Below, piece by piece: positions 46,446-57,900 of a stretch of 64,000 bases of DNA (positions are counted from its first letter, which is position 1; every line of letters begins with the position of its first letter). Source of the stretch: Nectonema munidae. Its lineage: Eukaryota; Nematomorpha; Nectonematoida; Nectonematidae. A program made the position numbers and the translations under genes. A model generated the notes under the pieces. The model made no database searches, was not told the DNA's origin, and was given only the letters and a program-made list of their open reading frames with translations. The stretch covers positions 124,001 through 188,000 of the forward strand of contig JAUIRK010000029.1 in the NCBI GenBank assembly GCA_030549495.1, given 5' to 3'.

Positions 46446-46702
46446 GCATTTTTATGGGATTTCAGAATAAATTACTTATATCATAAGTACTTGAGAAATA
46501 CCATTTTATTGTTTTTATATTCCGTGGGCTTCATTACCATTAATTAGCAGATGAGGGATACATATTTTTTATATTGCATTTTTATGGGTTTTCAGAATAC
46601 ATTACTTATATCATAAGTACTTGAGAAATACCATTTTATTGTTTTTATATTGCATGGGCTTCATTACCCTTAATTAGCAGATGAGGGATGCATATTTTAT
46701 AT
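46446..46702. repeat. Tandem duplication, period 130 bp
   Basis: 46446-46575 and 46576-46702 share GCATTTTTATGGG, ATTACTTATATCATAAGTAC, TTGAGAAATACCATTTTATT and AATTAGCAGATGAGGGAT. Confidence 0.9.
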
Positions 46703-46718
46703 ATTTGGCAATTTTAAA

Positions 46719-48863
46719 CTAAAGCTTGTTAAATTTTGATTTTTTATAGGTGATTTTATGAATAGTGCTCCAGGGGTTGGACGGAATTTGAGTGGGGAAT
46801 TTTTTCCAGGCTTGTTTTTTAGCTTTATTGATTTCTTTTTTGTATGAGTTTTTCAGTTGGAAGTGATGTTGAATATTATCATGGGTGTTTATTTTTCTTA
46901 TAAGTTTTGATGAACGTTTGAGTTGGTGTTTTAGGTCGTTCAGGTGGGAGTTCGAGAAATAGGCGTTTTTGCGTTTTGGAAATGGGTTGTTTGGAGTAGA
47001 AGTGAGAATAGAAGTTGAAATTGTTTTGTTGAAGGATATGGCTGATTTCTCTAGTTCTGATGTTGTATTGGTTTTCATTTCGGTATTGGATAATTTAGAT
47101 TGTAGGGTTTTTAAGAAAGCTGTCCTGAAAATGTTGTTACCAATGGGGTGGTTGTGTTGGATCTCTTTGTGTACATTAAGATTGGCTTGGAAAGATATAA
47201 ACGAGTGGTCTGAAAGTGAGGGTGTGTCACAAATCTTCCAATTTTTTATGATTTTAATGGTTTCATTTAAGATAATGGTAATATCATTGTGGGATTGATA
47301 TATTTTGTCTAGGTGTTTTCGTTGAAAAGTTGGCGATGTGTTAAAATCAGCTATAATGAGGTTATTGGCAGAAAAGAAATTGAGGGTTTGAAAACCACGA
47401 AGATTTTGTTTTGTATCACATAAATATGAGAGTGCATATTGGTCTGTAGAAATAATGAGAAAAAAATTTTCGTTAATGTGTTTTTTTATTTGGTTCAATA
47501 CGTTATCAAAACGATCAGGAATGTGATGTAAAGAGAACAGAAGATTAGTGGCGTAGTAGTGGAGTGGATAAGAGTGAAGATGTAGTTAGAGTTAGAAAAT
47601 TAGTATAATGGTGTATTGAGAATGGATGTTTTTATTATGATGCAAGCGGAGTAATCGTCTATAGGGGGTATGTGTATGAGTTTGTATTTGTCAAGCAGGT
47701 GAGGCATGCGTGTGTAGGATTCGTTGATAGATATTACATCGTATTGTTGAGAAAAAATTATGTTAATAAGGTTATCCCATGCGGTTTTTGAGTGATTTAA
47801 ATTGATGTGCAGGAAATTTAACATATGTAATTATCTATAGTTTTAATGTGTTGCGCTAGAATTGAGTTGCTGTGATTGATATAAAATCTGCATGTTTTAG
47901 ATGTTGCGATATGTGGTAGTTTGCAATTGATACATGTGGTCTTGGTTGAGTCGTTTGAGAGTGTACAAGATGTTAGTGAATGTCCTCGGTTGCCGCAGTG
48001 AGCGCAGTTTGGGGATGAGGCACTACATTTTTGTTTCAAGTGAATTTTTACATTGTTTTGTTCTGGGTTTAAAAAGATTTAGGGTTAACAAATTATCTCC
48101 TAGGAATACTTTTGGCTGATTACGGAGATATTGAAATAGTTCAGGATTGTTTGGCTCAATTAGTAGAGTAGTGTAGGAGAAAGTTCCTGCCTTGCCTAGT
48201 TGGATAGTGTTTACTAATTTTCCCATACTGTTGAGGTTTTCATTTTGTTCTTCTAATGTGGCTGTAAGATCGTCAATATTAATGTCTTTAGGTATACCTC
48301 TTAGTATAAATTTAGGTATTGAAGTAGGTATGTCACAAACATTGACGCCGTTTTTAAGAGAGAGGATTTAGTTGCTGCTTTTTGTTGTGAATTTTTAAAT
48401 TGAAAGTAGATAGTCCCTGTATGTGAGGATCTGGTTTTAGTGATAGAGAGGGAGTTACTTTTGGTTTCAAGACCTTTAATAACTTGTTGGTGGTGAATAG
48501 CCTTTTTTTTCTGTGATTTGATATTGTTGGTTGGCGAGATTTTTAAAATGTTTTTTGATCGAGGGGATATTGGTACTTTTCGTATTGGGTGTAGATGTTG
48601 GGGCTGGCATTGTTTTCTTTTGGGATAACAATACTGGTAAGGATTTATTACTAGCACTAGCATAAGATTCTTGTAATGTGGTTGGTTCTAATATAGGACT
48701 TTCAAAAGTTTTAATGTAATGTAAAGCTATATTGTATTTGAGATCATTGAACAAAATTTGGTCACTTGGAGAGAGAGAGGTTTTAGCAATAAAATCATTA
48801 AATAGATTATTCAAAGTTTCGGTCGTTTTGTTCGGATTCAGAGCGCGCCCTTTTGTTGGACAT
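46719..48863 (-). pseudogene. R1/Jockey-like LINE: ORF1 and endonuclease, RT missing
   Basis: Reading minus from ATG 48863: ORF1 starts MSNKRARSESEQNDRNFE and ends in two zinc knuckles, CAHCGNRGHSLTSC and CINCKLPHIATSKTC (48000-47880). ORF2 begins near 47824 with LNFLHINLNHSKTAWDNL, the start of an AP-endonuclease of the I/Jockey/R1 group. Further motifs are NNLIIADFNTSPT and SLSDHSFISFQANL (about 47240-47210). Then comes the linker to the RT, and the frame stops at 46719 just before any RT motif. LINEs normally lose their 5' end, so loss of the 3' half is unusual. The frames are interrupted several times. Confidence 0.8.
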
Positions 48864-48869
48864 GTTTGT

Positions 48870-50479
48870 TAATTTCCCCTTGAGGTAATGTAAATAGAAA
48901 GGTTATTATGTTTGTATACGAATTGTTATATTTGTTCTGAATATAGTATTAAAGATAAGTAATCAAAAATTGTCCTGAAATTCTTCTAGAAACAATTTGA
49001 TAAAAAAAAAGCTCAACTCGGTAATATAAAATGAATGCAATAATAATAATAATAATAATATAATGCTGGTTAAATACTTGGCTTCGATCCAACATCAAGC
49101 CTTCTTTAACCATAGTTCAACACAAGTGGTGTAATTAAGCCTTGTCAATGAAAGCACTCCAAATGCACTTTTACTTTAATAATATTTGGCTTGATTGTTT
49201 AACCGTTAATCCCAAACTATCACCCAACCACTTATATTTCTATCTGTTATCTATTTTTAATTAACTCGCCAAATTTTGACCCGCTACGAATAAATATTAA
49301 AAAAAAATTTGAGTCTAGAAACATAAAAATTTTGGTAGAGGTTTTTAAATCTCTTTTTTTTCTTTGAAATAAAATTAACAAAGATAGAACATTTTTGAAA
49401 GTTTTTTGTTTAATTTATCTTTTCACAAGTTGTATTCTAGATAGCTTTGTTCAAATAAATCTGAAATTAAAAATTAGTTTTCCAAATTTTAAACCGCTAG
49501 GAATAAGGATAATTATTAAATTTAATAAAAGATAATTAATGAAATTTAATAAGAAAGAACTGAAGACTTTTTAAGTGACTTATTGAGACATCGATACATA
49601 AGTATTTATATAAATCGGTTTTACGGTTACATTCCCAGCAAGCAAGGGTTTAGCCGATGTTGCAACTATGAACACACATATAAAAAGATTACCTCATTTA
49701 ACATTTTCAAAATTCCCTATTTTTTCATATCCTTAAGAACTACTTCTTTAACATAAAAATTATCAAAAATACATAAGTTAAAACTTAAATGACTAATTAA
49801 GCAGAATCCGTATTAAAAAAGAGATGAAATAAACAAATTTTATTTTATATAAATGTGTAAGAATGAAGATGAAGAATATAAATGAGGAATGGGTGCAATA
49901 TGACAGATAAGTGTGAAAGTAAAATAATCGAGAGAAGAATAAACTTTGTATAATATTTTTTAATGAATAACAAATAATAAATTAAATATCAATCGTTTTC
50001 ATGGATACAACACTTATGATGTAGCGCTGACAAGAGAGAGATGAAGTAGTTTCACCTTAGCGTCAGACAATAAGATTCAACACATGTAGATTATGCTCAA
50101 AGCTTGGTGTAACAAATAGTGACAATAACAGATAGGCTTAATGTAACAAATAGGCACAAAAACGATGAAGAGCGAGGATGTACAAATGAGATGATTCAAT
50201 TTCATTCACCTAAAATGTTAAGCATTTAAAAGCCGCATAATACTAAAAAATAGAAAAAATATTTAAACATATAAAAATCGAATTATAGATGAGAGTGTGC
50301 CGCAAGCCATTAATGTTCACCATTAATTAATAGAGTAGTATAAAATGTGTTTATTTATACAATAAATTTTTATTGTGTTTTTATTTACATAAACAATAGT
50401 TATAAAATTGGATAAAATAAGAATAATCATTTTTACGGCTAATTTTGGGATGTTTTACATTATAATCGCCTACAATTTT
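48870..50479. other. Noncoding, with one microsatellite and one SINE
   Basis: An (AAT)n run at about 49038-49061 precedes the SINE at 49062-49180. No gene recognised elsewhere. Confidence 0.45.
49062..49180 (+). repeat. tRNA-derived SINE, family S1
   Basis: GCTGGTTAAATACTTGGCTT, CGATCCAACATCAAGCC, ATAGTTCAACACAAG and CTTGTCAATGAAAGCACTCC keep the S1 order. The B box is GGCTTCGATCC. Confidence 0.6.
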
Positions 50480-51060
50480 GCTCATCTCCTGATTTTAAAT
50501 TTCTTTTCATCATAATATCTTTTTCAACTATTTCTTTCAAAGTTATCTTTGGCCTCCCCTTATTTATCAATATTTTGCTCTATATGCACTCTCTTAAGTA
50601 ACTCTTCTATTGGTTTCCTATTCACATGGCCAAATCTCCTTAACCTTTGCTTTTCTAAGAGTTTATTTTTTCATCTACTTGACACAAGTTTATTATTTTT
50701 CATTGCTTATCCTAGATTTTAAATTCAACATATACATAATTCTTAGCATTCTCATTTCTGTTGTATTTAGTTCGTTTTTTAGCTTCTTTCAAAGTCCAAC
50801 TTTGACCGCTATAAAATAAACTTAATCTGATACAACTTTTATACGGATAACTTTTTAAGTGTAAAGAAAGTATTATTGCACAAAATACTGTTTAGGGATT
50901 TGAATTTTTTCTAAGCTAGCCTCATTTTATGTTGTACTCAATTACCTACACTGCCCACCTTAGGTAAAACCTCTCCTAAATAAGGGAATTCATCAGCTTC
51001 TTCAAGCTCTACTCTTCTCACTCATATTATCCTCACACTAAAAGATTACTTTAAAGAAAA
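50480..51060 (-). pseudogene. LINE (RTE-like) reverse-transcriptase C-terminal relic
   Basis: On the minus strand, pieces in different frames read FPYLGEVLP (about 50970), TEMRMLRIMYMLNLKSRI (about 50770-50720) and RLRRFGHVNRKPIEELLKRV (about 50640-50590), the end of an RTE-type RT as at 22880-23213. It is heavily decayed. Confidence 0.65.
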
Positions 51061-51979
51061 GAATTTATATTGCTTTAAAATTTTTAAAGACTTCTTACTT
51101 TTAAGGAAAAAACAATCAAAATCAATGGAATGAACGCTACTACACTAGCCAATTACTTTCTACGTTGATAATCGTATGAAATAAAGTATATAAGAGTAAC
51201 TAACATTAAAGGTGACATATGGGCAACAGTTAATGGAATTATAACGATGAAGTTTAATTACTAATTTAAATGAAAATATCAAGTTATATACTAAGGTGTA
51301 AAACTATGAAATAAAATGATTTAACTTTTACCTAAACACAATGTTGCTTTTAAAGATGTATTTTGTGATAATATAGTATATATTTTGCACATAAAAGCGA
51401 TTTTATTTTTGCATGAAAACGCCTAAATGGAGATGTAGCGGAAAAAATTTGTTAAATTTTCAATAAAAATTTGATTCTTCACATTCTTTATTTATTTTTG
51501 TTATTTATAATGTACACTCTGAATCATTTGAATTTTTTCTTTCACAAAATATTATAAGTTTTTTTGTAAAGTAAAAAATAGAACAAGGAGAGAATTTGCA
51601 AATATTTGAAAGAAGTGGAATAGACAGAACCGGGCATGTGGTTCAGTGCCACTCCATTTTTACCTTCTAAAAATTAGAAGCTATTATAAATGTATGTGCA
51701 TTGATGAAGTGTTTAATTTTTTTTTGCAAAAATCCCAAAGGCTTCATTAAATTTTTTAATAAGAATTTTATTTACTTTTAAGCTTTTTGAGAAATAAAGA
51801 TTTTTATTTTTTGAAAAAATGCGTCCTTTGTATCACCCCATTTTTTATTTTTCGCTACACGGCTTTTTGAAAGTATAGAAGATAATACCTTTCCTAGTTT
51901 TAAATGTCGAAGAGTTATTTTTGTCATGTCTAAAATATAAAATAAGTTATGAGCAGAAGCAAAGGTAAAATTATAACTC
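51061..51979. other. No exon recognised
   Basis: Downstream of the last TOM1 exon I can read. No further TOM1 exon or other gene recognised. AT-rich. Confidence 0.4.
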
Positions 51980-54900
51980 TTACAACACCGCTGATCTTGC
52001 TGAAGGTGCTTCTAGCTGATCTGAATTAAAGAAGTCTAAAAAGAATTATTTTAAATATTAAGGGAACATTAATGTTTTAAAAATATCATCAATTTCATTC
52101 TACCTAGTCCTTGTAGATCATTCGAAACATTTTGAATCTGTATCTCCGTTATACTCACATCCCTGTTTTCTTCATCATCCCTCTCAGGATACGTTTTAGA
52201 ATAAGACAGGCCATCGTCTCGGCTAACGCCATCATCAGCATCATCGTTAAAATCGATTAAATTCTCTTCTTTACTTTCAAGTTTGACCGCTTGTGATTCC
52301 ACGCTGTCTGTCTTAAGTTAATAAGCTTCAATAATAAGGAAGCAAAGTCTTCAAATTTAGAAAATATTTGCGTAGCTACGAAGGAAAAACAAATCCTATT
52401 GTTAAAACATCAGAAACTTTTACATACAGAAAGAAAATCTTAGATTCAAAATAAAAAAAAACTTTTTATCCTTTAGATATAGGGAAGTTTTAATTCAGTC
52501 CCTCTAAGTTCGAGATATCCATGCTTGGCTGTCGATTGGACAATTCGTTGTGAACAAATTAATGGTAGGTCAATTCACAGTACAGGTAATTCGCATCAAG
52601 GACATGTTGCAATGAAATAGTAATTGCTGAAATGAGAATTTTAAAAAAAGCCCGTTTTAATTTGAAATTACATTGTTAGATACTGAAATAAGAATTAAAA
52701 ATGCAAACTTTTTGAAATTTTAGCACTAGACGTCTCTACAAGCAGACAATTCTAAATGTATTTACATAAATTTTAGCTAAATTCTAAAAATAAAGTGTAT
52801 GACTTTTACATTCAAAAGTGATTTAAGGAGCAACTACAAATTTCCCTAATTAATCTTAATTGAGGTCATTTGACCTTGATTAAACAAGGGCCTGTTTCAC
52901 GGTTCGCTTGAGTGTTCTCTTTACAGGTTTGGCTAATATATTTTCATCATTCTACTCCAATACTTTAACACTTGAAATACTAAAAAATGTCTTACCTATA
53001 AATTACAAACGGCTAATTTGGCCTTTGAACATTACAAACATATATCTATAAGTATTTAATTATTATTATATCATACAATAATCATACTTATTTGTTTATA
53101 ATGTTCAATTAAACTCCATTACTTATATTTTGTAAAAAAATTCCAATTATATACTCATTGAATAAATAAAATTTATTAAATTTTTATAAGTTCGAATCGA
53201 ACACACAGTAAAGTAAGGCATTTTTCAATTTTTAAGGTTGAGTAGGCAAAAGTTAGCCAATTTAACACGCCCCAATAAACATGTTACCCCTTTCAAAAAT
53301 ACTATCAACATAGATATATATGACTAAATGAAAACAGTAGACTAAGACTATTTTGACATTAATTCTAAAGCCACGTACTGCAATGTTTTCATGATTTTCA
53401 TAATTATTAACTTCTTTTTCCCTCAACCCTCCATTACCCCCGAAAAGTTTGGGAAACACTGTATTAAAGAATCAAATATAACTTAACGGCCAATTTGACG
53501 GTTTAGTAATTGTAGTTATAAGGCAAAGTATCCCTCTAGCGACTGGTTTAGTTTTCTTGTAACTACCATGTCAAACCAGAAAGAAACCAGAGGAAGACAG
53601 AAAACAGAACCACAACAAAGGATAGAAGTTAAATTAAAAGAGAAAGAAGTAAAACCTGATTTTGAGAATAAGGTGGCATTTCTTGACTATTGATGTTCGC
53701 TGGTTGATTCTTGTTAATGACGCTGATCAGGCTGTCGTATTGCAAAAAAACATCATTTAATTCATCGTTGATTAGAAGGAGCTTTTCTATTATTTAAAAT
53801 AATTGATAAAATATATTTTTGTAAATTTTAATTTTATTATATAGATATACAAACTTAGGCGAGAAAGGAATCAGAACAAATTATTTTAATCCAACCGCAA
53901 GTATTATGTAGAGTAAGGCGTTGCCTAATTGCCACAAAAATGAATGCGGTCTTTGAAAATATACCAAACTAATCAAACGTTGATACATTAAAACTATTCG
54001 GAAAAGAGATACTCAAATATCAAAAGTAACCAAACTTATTCCCTACAGAAGTTTTATTAAATGTAATTCAACTTTTAAAAATACCCAAAATTTGAGATTC
54101 AATTTAGACATAATTGAACTAAAGAGATATAAAAACATATTTTCAATTAGCTTAGTGAATCCTGTTCAAAATAAAGCATTTTAAGTGGAATAAACAATAC
54201 ATATTAGAACAATTACGAAAATATAAAATACAAATAAAGGAAAAAAGCATACAAGAAGATTGATAGTCGATACTGCAATATGCTTCACGAAATTTAAAGA
54301 TAACAATGATAACTAGCAAACATCGCATAAAATTTGCAGTTATTTCTTCATCAACTATTTGGCTAACTAATTAACAAATTCCAAAGAACAACCATATACG
54401 CAAAACTAAGCATGTTATATATAGTTTAAATAATATTTCATTGGAATCACTGCGAGTGGGTCCTCAACTTCAGCACTCTCTTCTGATTCTGGTTTTGATA
54501 ACGAGATAGATCTTGATATTGAAATCAGGCCATGAAGAATAGAGATAAAAAGTAGAAATTCTGAATCAGATCTTAGACTCGACTTCTCCTATGCTTTAGA
54601 TGAAATAGAGAAAATAAATAGGCCATCTAAGTTGAATGTCCTAGAAGCTATACCACATTATCCTTTAATAGTTCGAAATGTAGCCTCTCAACCCAAGTTA
54701 GTGTGGATAGATTGTTTTCGGCTCTTGGCATTATTCATTCTGACCTGATAGCTTAAATGTAGTTTCATCTACGTTTAATTTTAACTTCGTTTTGTATTTA
54801 ATGGAATTTTTATATTATTTAAATTTAGTTAAACTTCATGCTTTGTATCGAATAATTGAAACGTAAGAATTTTGCGGAACGAATTTGGGCTGATGTTAAG

Positions 54901-57900
54901 GTATTAGTCAGGCCAAATAAGTTGATAAGCTATGGAGAAGGAGCCACCAGTTTAGAACCAATGCTTTCGGAGCTGGAGCCACAGCTTGAATATAATATGG
55001 CTCCACAGCTGGAGTCCGAGCCTAACCTATTTGAAACCAGCTCTACCGCCCTGGGGAAGAATAGCAGCCATTTTAAACAATTAGGTTGGTAGCAGATATA
55101 CAGATAATTCAATCACATCACTGAAAAAGAAATGAGAAAGAATTGGTTCATTTCGAAAATATAATAAATATTTTATAATTTTATCTTATCGTTTATAAAA
55201 CACAGTGTGATTTTAAAATTTGATTTTTAGGAAAAAAAGTGCCTCTTATAGTGATGACCGCGAAGTGGGAGTCCAAAACATTTGACAGCTTATTGTAGAA
55301 GTCTAATAAAAATATTCGCCCCCCCCCCACATAATTTTGGATTTTTTAAACTAGTCGATATGCGTTATGTAAACCTTCTTCTAAACGCTATGATAATATT
55401 AATTTGTCAATGCATATGACAGTAATGAAAATCACTTTTCTACTATATCTGCGTGTCAGAAGCGCACATCCAGGAAAGCTTATTCGAAAAAGCCTATTCG
55501 CCCCCTCCTTAATAATTTTCGATTTTTTAAACTAGTGTATATACCAGTGATTCCAACCAGTGTGCCGCGGCACTAAAGGGTGCCGTAAGATTTTCTAAGG
55601 GTGCCGCCAAAATTGTGCAACTACTTTAAAACTTAACATTACATATTTGTATTATTATATTTTCTGTGATAGCAGGATCAGTATACATTTTTTATGACCT
55701 CTGTATAAGGTATTGTTGCATCAATGCAGATGTAGAAATAAAAAAATTATAATAAAAAAACTATGCAAATTTTAAATAAGTTTTTCCTTAAAGGGTGCCA
55801 GAAATTTTTAAAAAGGCTCGCCAAGGGTCCCGCAAACTAAAAAAAGGTTGGGAACCACTGGTATATACGTTATGTAAATTTTATTGAAATATTTTTGTTG
55901 GAAGTATAGTTTTTAAATTTCATCAATTTTGTAAAAAAAAAAGTATAAAGTAGTCTTATAAATTCACGTATGCGCTGAATACACTCTATTTTAAAGGAAT
56001 GCTTGAATATTTGGTCTCCAGTGGTATTTCCAGACCAGTAATTTTAAAAATTGCAACAAAAAAAATTCGCCCCCAATAATTTTGAGGATGTGCGCCCCTG
56101 AATCATATGCACAAGAGATTCTCATAAAAAAATGGAAATGTCTGCAAAAACTAATTACGAAAAAAGAAGAAAAAAATAAAGGAAGTTAGCGAACTTTAAA
56201 ATATATTACATAAACGCATTATCACCAGGTTTTTAAAAACTAATCATATGCTTATCATTTTCAATGAGTTTTATATAACTTAAACCAGACACGTTTTATT
56301 TTGAAAAATGGCGTCAAATTGGAGTTGAAAAAGGAATAAAAAATCATAGCAAAGATAGAGACTTAAGGGAAAATGTGCACCATACATAAAAGAACACAGG
56401 GAATAGAAGATTAAAGAAAAGTGTAAAACAAACCTTCTACGGTGTCGTCGTATACACTTGGAATTAAATTAACGATTCTGGTATGCATTTCTCTGCATCG
56501 ATGATTAACATCCTTAAAAAGGAAAACGAATATACAATAATATACAGTCAATGCGTTTTAGTTGAAAGTGGTTAAATAAATATTTTCAAAAACCCTTTCA
56601 AGGATGAACACGAGCGAAAACAACCAACTTTTTTCAATTTCGCAAGAGTGTTGTAAATGTCACAGACAACGAAGAGCTTACCGAATTACGATTTTCATAT
56701 AAGCTTAAAACATTACTGTGATTCAAAACGGAATTCTTAATGATACATTGAAAATTTGAAGTTGTCTATAGGAGAAATATGTTTAGAGGATCAGGGGTGA
56801 AGCCAGAAGCAATTTAGCAGGGGCAAGTTGGGGCTAAAATTTTTAAAAATATTTTATAGTGTATAAAGTTTTAATTCTCTTTTCATATGAGTCTAATTTT
56901 ACATAATTATTATTAGATTCATTTAATATACAAATATCAAACATCTTTTAAAGAGGATCAAAGGGAAGGCATATAAATTATAATCTTCTTAAGGAAAGAA
57001 TGGGACATAGATGTTTAGGAAACATTCGTATAATTTTAATGTTCGATCAGTGGACAGAAAATTATTTTTTTTTCTAATTTTTGTGGAAGCGAAAGAGAAA
57101 TCTTCTTTCTGGTTTTAAAAATAAAAGAAAATTTTAACATAAATAAAGAATATAATGTATTTCCTATTTATATTATATATTTTATCAAAATTTTAAAAAC
57201 TTGACAAAGATTGCCTTTTGAAACTGGAGTCGTTTCAAAAGGGTGTTTGTTTTTTATAATAAAGAAATTAAGTGTCTAGTTTTTCGATTTTATTTACGTT
57301 CTCACACAAAACATAACTTTAAATCTACACTAATAAATTTGAAAATATGTAAGAATATTTTCAATTGTGTTCTCTCTTTTATGACATTTCCATACCAGAC
57401 TTCCTCATAGATTCAGTTGAAAATGGGCATTATCATTATTTCTCCAAAAAACTTAATCTTAAGTGTTTCCCAAACATTTCATACTCAACGCCCCCTAGAC
57501 GCCATTATTTTAGAGGAAACGCCATAATATATATTTTGTTTCAGAATAAAAAATATTTTCATGAGAGCCGTAAGCTTCGTGTTTATTTTCCAAATTTAAA
57601 TGTTCGGTACGATATTACTGAAATTAATTCCGTTATCATGTTCTAATATTAATATCCATGTTTTCTTCATTACTTAACATTTTTATTACAGCAGCACTAA
57701 TAAATACATTTTCTACCTGCAATATGTGCGAAAAATTAAAAATACTTCAGGGACTTCGGAATAGTGAGAGGATAAGAGAATTAAATCTTTTTTTCATACC
57801 AAAATTCATAGCTATCATATAAGTTATACAAAATATTTCCTTGTTTCATTTGAACCTAATACTTGTCATTCATCATTTTTCACTGCTCAATAAGATGTTC

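Noticed and set aside
53262-53459. 65-codon minus-strand frame
   Set aside because: Lies on a hAT-type MITE end within a TOM1 intron.
54856-55092. 78-codon frame with LEPMLSELEPQLE-like repeats
   Set aside because: The repeat is explained by GGAGCTGGAGCC simple sequence; there is no other support for coding.
57365-57646. 93-codon frame on the plus strand
   Set aside because: No domain, signal or splice context; it lies in a TOM1 intron and includes a MITE-like TGTTTCCCAAAC phrase.
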